A stretch of 64,000 nucleotides of DNA from assembly GCA_000320605.2 (NCBI GenBank), contig KB445791.1, positions 2,964,576 through 3,028,575 on the forward strand, read 5' to 3'. Below, in pieces: positions 58,698 through 64,000 of the stretch. The stretch comes from Gelatoporia subvermispora B. Taxonomy: Eukaryota; Basidiomycota; Agaricomycetes; Polyporales; Gelatoporiaceae. Positions within the stretch are counted from its first letter, which is position 1. Every line of letters begins with the position of its first letter. The position numbers were made by a program, and so were the translations under genes. The notes under the pieces were generated by a model. The model worked only from the letters and a program-made list of their open reading frames with translations, was not told the DNA's origin and ran no database searches.

Positions 58698-59121
58698 GGG
58701 GGAGGCTGAGAGAGGTGTGAACGCGAGTGGACAGCAGCTCGGGCCAATCAGCGCGCTGGATCCGAAAATTCCGTACGCCACCACTGGCAGGCGCTGCCAC
58801 CGTCACTCTCCGCCGCCTGTGAGAGTTTCCATTTATGGAGCGTGGTAACGGTATCTGTGATACTTGTCACCGTTGCCGGCGACAGCTGCTTCCCATTCCC
58901 CTCTCTTATAACCTCCCATCTTCTCTCTTTCCCTCTCTCTTTACCCCTCCTCTTTCTCGTTCATTCTCGTGAGCTGCCGTCCTGTTAGTTTGAAGTGATG
59001 TCGTCTCACATACTCTCCATAGATTCTTTGTACCCGCGCTCGGCCGCAGGACGACCTTCGTACACGGTTGAACCGATCGCCTTTTTTGCATTTCACTCTC
59101 TAAGCCCACCCTTCGTTCGCC
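58698..59121. promoter_or_regulatory. Divergent promoter, ESF1 / repeat precursor
   Basis: 424 bp between two divergent starts. Towards the repeat gene there is a CTTATAAC (TATA-like, about 58906-58913) followed by a long CT-rich tract (58916-58970), the usual make-up of strongly expressed fungal genes. An ATG at 58998, out of frame with the precursor, would lie in the 5' UTR if the TATA-like site is used. Confidence 0.5.
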
Positions 59122-59941
59122 ATGTACTTCTCGACACAAACTGTTCTCGCCGCTATCCTCGTCGGCTTCGCTGGCCAGGCGGTCGCGCATCCCATGCCTA
59201 TGCCCCTCCGCGTGAGTCGTCCTGCGAAACTGTTCACGCGTCCCTGCTAATCAATTACTGCAGCGTACATTCGCTGGACGATCTGTAGCTGCGCTCGATA
59301 CCATCAGCGCCTACAGGCGCGCCGACACGAACACGATTCCCGCCGAGGTCCCGACCATGGCACCTAACGGTGTCATCGAGGAGTACCAGAACAAGCGCGC
59401 GGATACCAACACGATTCCGGCGGAGGTCCCGACCATGGCCCCCAACGGCGTCATCGAGGAGTACCAAAACAAGCGGGCGGACACGAACACGATCCCTGCT
59501 GAGGTCCCCACGATGGCGCCTAACGGCGTGATCGAGGAATACCAGAACAAGCGGGCGGACACGAACACGATCCCCGCTGAGGTCCCGACCATGGCTCCCA
59601 ACGGCGTGATTGAGGAGTATCAGAACAAGCGTGCTGATACCAACACAATCCCCGCGGAGGTTCCTACCATGGCGCCGAACGGTGTCATCGAGGAATACCA
59701 GAACAAGCGTGCCGACACAAACACCATCCCTGCGGAGGTCCCGACGATGGCGCCGAACGGTGTCATTGAAGAGTACCAGAACAAGCGTGCGGATACCAAC
59801 ACGATCCCCGCTGAAGTACCAACAATGGCGCCCAACGGCGTGATCGAAGAGTACCAGAACAAGCGTGCGGACACCAACACGATCCCTGCTGAGGTGCCGA
59901 CCATGGCGCCGAACGGTGTGATTGAGGAGTATTCCAACTGA
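59122..59941 (+). CDS. Secreted Kex2-processed repeat precursor (KEP-type)
   Basis: A 255-residue secreted precursor made of identical peptides. Exon 1 (59122-59211) gives a signal peptide, MYFSTQTVLAAILVGFAGQA then VA, with cleavage likely after AVA; a 52-bp intron (59212-59263, branch CTAAT) follows. A pro-region (HPMPMPLR, RTFAGRSVAALDTISAYRR) ends with RR. Then come eight units of 24 residues, ADTNTIPAEVPT followed by MAPNGVIEEYQN, separated by KR; the last ends EEYSN-stop. RR and KR are Kex2 sites, so Golgi processing would release eight copies. No Cys, no glycosylation sequon of note. Known fungal relatives by design are KEP proteins, Ustilago Rep1 and dikaritin RiPP precursors; no sequence match to these is claimed. 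Neighbours are unrelated housekeeping genes. Confidence 0.9.
59321..59938 (+). repeat. Eight 78-bp coding repeats in precursor
   Basis: Units start at 59321, 59399, 59477, 59555, 59633, 59711, 59789 and 59867. The first seven are 78 bp (24 residues plus Lys-Arg); the last is 72 bp with no Lys-Arg. The peptide is invariant apart from Gln to Ser in the last unit, while codons vary: units 1 and 2 differ at 10 of 26 codons, all third positions. Confidence 0.95.
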
Positions 59942-60352
59942 GCACGCGGCTGTGTGCATGGTGAGAGGCAGTACTGATGACTCCCACGGTAGCGCGCTGA
60001 CGGTGATTATTCAAATCAGGTAGAACGTCGTGTCGACGGAGGCAGTCCAGCCTCTTTGGCAGATGGCTTGCTTAGAATTGCGTGAGGCGCTGGACGGCTT
60101 TTTTCAGACGCGGGTAGTTTATTGCATTGTGACTTCGCTTGCGAAGTTTTGTCATTCTTTGTACCTTGTCATTGCAATCGAGGGTGAGATGAACCGGGAT
60201 TCTGGCAGGATAAACGTAGCGTGAGTTGCCACAACGCGGTAGGCAGGTTGCAAATGATCGTTGCCGACTGCTGGGATGTCCTCCATCATGACAGCTCACC
60301 TCGGAGTTATGAGGAATGGTAACATGCGATTCACGACATGGTCGTTCGTTCT
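59942..60352. other. Intergenic, convergent 3' regions
   Basis: 411 bp between the stop of the repeat precursor and the stop of the EED gene. It should hold both 3' UTRs. Nothing else recognised. Confidence 0.4.
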
Positions 60353-62452
60353 CTACGGTGATTTCAATTGCCAAACGGACAGAACACCTGTCTTACTCGC
60401 GCCAATGACAACCAGTCCGCCACATGCCATCTCGCAGAAATCGATATCTGGCAGCTCAGCTCGTGATCTCGATGGTGGGAGACGAATGTCCCATCCGTCG
60501 GTTTCAAAGAGATTGGCTATCCCCGATACGACAGAGACCGCATGTCCGTCGGTCTCGTCCTCTTCCTCGCCCGTAGAAGGGACGGAGTCCGAGTCCTCCC
60601 CTTCACCATCCTTCCCTTCACCACCTTCCCACCTTGCATCTTCCCCGCTGCCACCGTCATCGTGAGATATCCGTAACTGCTTCGTCAGTTCGGTCACATT
60701 CATAAGAGTCGGGAGCGACGGTGACGGCCGAGGAGCGAATTGGGTGATATTGTAGACTCGAATAGCTTTCCCCAAAGGAATGGATAGAAGCGGATCGCTT
60801 GTCGAACCCGTGTAGATGTGCAGGTTAAGTGTGGTCAAAGGGAGGAAGTATGAAGAGAGGATGCGAAACGATTCTTTGCGCAATATATCAGTCTATCAGA
60901 CTATCAAGAAGCGCAGGACAGGGAAACTGACCACTATTTCGCCAGTCCTGATTGTGCACCACTTTTCATAAATGCTGTATCTGACGAATGGGACGGGCGG
61001 GACGTACGCTGATGCAACCACGTATAATCTTCTGAATGGGCTTGCCGACAGGGAAAAATCGATCGAATCCCAGCCAGCGCCATACCGTCACTAACGAAAA
61101 CATAAAACACACAATAACTTTACAACATAGAACGTTACCTGTTCCATTTTCGTAGTACGCATCACGGTCATCCGAATCCCGCTGCAATAGTGCAGGCGCG
61201 CTGTGTGTGACCAAAATATCGGTACTCAACCTGACACACCGTGAAAGCCGGTATCAAGAAGATTGATGATCAAGAATAGGTGAAGAAGACGAACCAGTTC
61301 ACCGACAACACCCGCGCCCGATGGAGGTAATCGGAACTAAAGAGCGGTTTATCTTCTCTTGCGAGAAGACCACGTCTCATCGGAGGAATACGCCAGATTT
61401 TAACAGCACGGTCCATCTGCATCACCAGATCAGTTGAAAGCACAAAGTAATTCTGCGATTAGATACGCACACCGCCTGTAGCAATCAGAGGCATGGAGGG
61501 ATGAAACGCCTGGGGAATTAACGTTAAGACTTCGACATGTCTTGCATGATCTAGTCGAACACACAGCATGCAATACGGCACCCCTGTGCCCGCCGGCGCG
61601 GTTGCCCACGAGCACGACAACGCATTGGCCCAGACCGTCGCCTTCGGGCTCAGACATTTGTAATCCGTGAGCAGGTCCTCCGAGATTTGGATGCGTTCCA
61701 GGTGGCCAGGGAGGATTATTGGGTTGTTGGGTAGCGGGTAGTGTAAGGTCATAGATTCGACTTGTGAAGTCCCTTGAGGTAGTACAGAATAGATATGGAT
61801 GCAACGGATGTACAGCAATGGAGGTGATTGGCTATTGAGAGTATGAGCAGTGTTACTAAACCGGTGGGTGCATGATCTTACGCCGCCATGACCGCGTAGC
61901 TTGCCTACAGTCTTCCGCGACTTGACGTCGACGATGTAGACCAAACTGTGCACCGCAAAAATAATAAGCGGGTCCAGGGGGAAATCCGGATTCAGAGCCC
62001 AAGCAACACAATGTATCTCGTTCGACACCTGTACAGGAGGCTGGACCGGCGGACCTTAGTATGGAGGAATTGTAAGGATTGTGGGCGCATACATCCTGAT
62101 CCGGAACCTCAATAACGACTGGGTTCGTGGTCGCAAGCTTTGGAAAAATTAGTAGGGCCCTCGTACTGCCCACTGCAACAGTACCCATCCATTCTTCAGC
62201 GGTCTCCTTCCAGCCGGAGAGGATTGTCTCCTCGGTGACCTGACCGTCCCAGAGGGTTTCCATAGCATGTAAGTTCCACGGGAAGGAACCTATACAGTGG
62301 AAGGGCCAGGGGGTACCATTCTTGCTCTACAGCCGTCCTCAGATTGAGACATGTGGACATGACGAGGTAGCGAGAGAACGAACAGCTTTCACAAGCTTGG
62401 TGAGCTTGAATGGCTCCGCGTCTTTGGGGTGGTGAAACCACGATTCAGTCAT
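60353..62452 (-). CDS. EED: Polycomb EED/ESC-type WD40 protein
   Basis: EED is the WD40 subunit of Polycomb repressive complex 2; it reads H3K27me3 and activates the methyltransferase. Start MTESWFHHPKDAEPFKLTKL. Propeller blades after splicing: EIHCVAWALNPDFPLDPLII, IVDVKSRKTVGKLRGHGGPI, TSIAVHPLHPYLFCTTSRDF, TSRIYDLTLPATQQ, then [35 protein letters not shown] read in parts, LFSSDYLHRARVLSVNWLST and VIGASKTGVLSVWQLKSP at the end. The GHGG..[31 protein letters not shown] and HRARVLSVNWL pattern is typical of EED rather than general WD40 proteins. An acidic insert (about 60570-60640) lies in the last exon. About ten introns. The other PRC2 subunits are not in the window. Confidence 0.87.
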
Positions 62453-62701
62453 TTCTCATACACGGCGGTACGGATGCAAAGAGTATACAATCAGTCCAAT
62501 AGATGCAGATAAATATACATGATATCAATGAGTATGGCGGCGGACAGGAAACGAGGGCGGCATGAGGCGGTCGTTTTGAACGCGGTGGCCCACGGTCATC
62601 GGTATCAAGCGCCTTAGCCCACGGTCATTCCTTCGAGTTCACCGACTCGTCAACGCGGTCGCTCGCTCGCTATACTCTTCTTCGTCAGGCTGTGAGCTCC
62701 A
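62453..62701. promoter_or_regulatory. Divergent promoter, EED / NDUFA11
   Basis: 249 bp between two divergent start codons; both promoters lie here. It includes a repeated GCCCACGGTCAT (about 62588-62599 and 62616-62627), an 11-12 bp direct repeat 28 bp apart. Confidence 0.5.
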
Positions 62702-63317
62702 ATGGACGCGCATCCTGACAACACCCCCACTCCTCCGGCATCCGACCCCTCCCTTTACGAGGCCAAGCCGTCGCTGCAGTACGCAGCCAAGGTGGGCCTC
62801 CAAGCTGCCGCCGTCGGTACCTTCGTCAGTGCCATTCAAAATGCACTGGGCCGGCACACACGCGGCGCGTCAGGGCTGCTAACGAGGACTGGAGGAACGA
62901 TTGGCTTCTTCGGTGCGTTTCAGGAGCTCAGGTTCACTTTGGGATTATGGCCGATATCTACCCCATACAGCTGCGGCGGGCGCGGCGTTCGCTCTGACCG
63001 AAACGACGGTCGCCAACTTTAGAGAAAAGGATGACCCTCTGAATGGTGCTGCCGGCGCATGCGCGGCAGGTTTCCTGGCCGGTATCCGCGGTATGTTTCA
63101 CATCGCGGATATGCCGGCCGATGACTTACACTGGTGTCCTGCAGCGCGATCCTTGCCAATGGCGGTTGCATCCTGTGCTGTGCTGGGAACAATCATGGGA
63201 ACATACGACTTTGCTGGAAAGGAACTTGTCGGTCGAGACGAGACGCCAGAGGAGAGGCGGAAACGGTTCTTCAAACGTCCTCCGCCCACAGAAGTTGTCC
63301 CCGCAGCCTCAGAATAG
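62702..63317 (+). CDS. NDUFA11: Complex I subunit NDUFA11/B14.7 type (Tim17 family)
   Basis: An accessory membrane-arm subunit of mitochondrial complex I, related to Tim17/22/23. Start MDAHPDNTPTPPASDPSLYE, then AKVGLQAAAVGTFVSAIQNA (TM1), an intron-split middle with TGGTIGFF, AAAGAAFALTETTVANFREK and DDPLNGAAGACAAGFLAGIR (glycine-rich Tim17-like segments), then SLPMAVASCAVLGTIMGTYD (last TM) and a basic end (EERRKRFFKRPPPTEVVPAA). Two introns. It could be mistaken for another Tim17-family protein, but the order and the FAGKEL end fit the fungal complex I subunit. A second complex I gene, NDUFS6, lies at 21.0 kb. Confidence 0.86.
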
Positions 63318-63500
63318 ACGTCCCAGTCGCTTTGCAAATATACTCTCCGGGAACAGTACACTTCTGCACCTGCTTTCATGTCGCATCCACCAGAATGCTC
63401 AATATGACATGCCAAAGCTGGTAGTTGTCTGATCCGTTAGAATACAACACGTCCGTATCTGCGTGCATGAACCAAGTGTACACAATTGTCAACGGGCCAG

Positions 63501-64000
63501 CTACTCGATTTCTGACTTTACAAACGTCCCTGAGCTGATTGGTCGCTGTTTAGCCGTGTTCCTCTTCTGTGCTTCAGTAAGCTTCTGCACGGCTTCGTTG
63601 ATCTCAACACCCTGCTCATCCCACAAAGCTCGCCATCCTGTTGCAGTTCTTGATGGATGCTGAGTGATATTAATATCAGAAAGAATATCAAAAGCACTCA
63701 TTACTGAAACGTACCAATCTCCCCATTTCCTCCCATACTTCATCGTCACTTCTGGTATCTGCGCCTCCCCCCGCAAGGAATTCGGCCAGCAGTTCGAAAT
63801 CAGTTTTCCTGGGAAGCGCAGGCGTAGATGGTGTGCGAGAAGAGATGTCCATGGATTGCACAGGCGTTTCCCGCGAACTCTCCATATCGCTAGCCTGTTG
63901 TGCACGCCGTTGCTCCTGAATAGCTTTGCGCCAAGCAATCATGGCCTTCTTTCGTGCCGCCTCCATCTCGATCTTCTTATGTCCCATGAAGGCATTCCAT
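63501..64000 (-). CDS. 3' part of an unassigned gene (Myb/SANT-like end?)
   Basis: Two exons visible. The frame is open to the right edge (WNAFMGHKKIEMEAARKK, then a Lys/Arg-rich helix), so the 5' part lies outside. A possible internal ATG is at 63987. After the intron (63660-63712, GTACGT to CTCAG) the protein reads VWEEMGRL joined to HPSRTATGWRALWDEQGVEI and ends TFVKSEIE-stop. The pattern of hydrophobic and Trp residues around FELLAEFLAG ... VWEEMGRL ... GWRALW resembles a Myb/SANT-type helix bundle, as in Rap1-like proteins, but I am not sure. Stop 183 bp from NDUFA11, convergent. Confidence 0.45.

Noticed and set aside
59311..59937. Long minus-strand frames across the repeat precursor (units with MGAMVGTSAGIV)
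   Set aside because: The repeat period (78 bp) is a multiple of three, so any frame lacking a stop in one unit is open in all. The plus strand alone has a signal peptide, an intron and conserved peptide with silent changes.
1..64000. tRNA, rRNA, transposon or CRISPR
   Set aside because: No tRNA T-loop with a matching acceptor stem, no transposase-like frame, no terminal repeats and no spaced repeat array were found by eye.

Overview
The window is nuclear DNA of a filamentous basidiomycete, most likely an Agaricomycete. Genes are close together on both strands, and almost all are cut by several introns of about 48-70 bp with GT-AG (a few GC-AG) ends. The gene set is eukaryotic housekeeping plus fungal families: Dcp2, Hsp104, ADP/ATP carrier, Sec17, Ice2, Dug3, an Ime2-type kinase and Rec8. 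I saw no rRNA, tRNA, CRISPR or transposon. Start and stop positions are read from the sequence. Feature spans run from start codon to stop codon and include introns. Splice sites were placed by eye from frame and family motifs.

Layout. 1-8.7 kb (minus strand): meiotic cohesin kleisin rec8, running off the left edge; a GRAM-domain membrane protein; three tandem paralogues encoding TPR-MYND proteins. 9-20 kb (plus): DCP2, PRPP synthetase and an Ime2/MAK-type kinase, separated by two gene-poor stretches of about 1.8 kb. 21-26.5 kb: complex I subunit NDUFS6, divergent from HSP104 (a promoter with heat-shock and stress elements), then an FMN reductase. 26.6-37.3 kb (minus): a very large membrane protein of unknown function, a DUF2235 hydrolase, NUS1 and SEC17. 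37.5-43.2 kb (plus): phosphoacetylglucosamine mutase, DUG3 and ICE2. 43.3-55 kb: molybdopterin synthase large subunit; a fused pseudouridine-5'-phosphate glycosidase/PfkB kinase; a mitochondrial Irc3-type helicase; ADP/ATP carrier; Siz/PIAS SUMO ligase. 55-64 kb: NudC, ESF1, a secreted precursor made of eight identical 24-residue units separated by Lys-Arg sites, a Polycomb EED/ESC homologue, complex I subunit NDUFA11, and the 3' part of an unassigned gene.

Most genes are unrelated neighbours sharing short divergent promoters or short convergent tails, not clusters. The three TPR-MYND genes are a real local duplication. Mitochondrial function recurs (NDUFS6, NDUFA11, ADP/ATP carrier, Irc3), and two regulators of meiosis (Rec8, the Ime2-like kinase) lie 14 kb apart.

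The best candidate for something undescribed is the repeat precursor at 59122-59941. It has a signal peptide, a short pro-region and eight protein-identical units whose codons differ by synonymous changes, each cut out by Kex2-type dibasic sites. This suggests a secreted peptide (a KEP-type precursor or possibly a RiPP), with no modifying enzyme in view. Other notable points are a 6-nt micro-exon that builds the zinc motif of NDUFS6, GC-AG introns at the same site in two of the three TPR-MYND genes, and an intact EED homologue.
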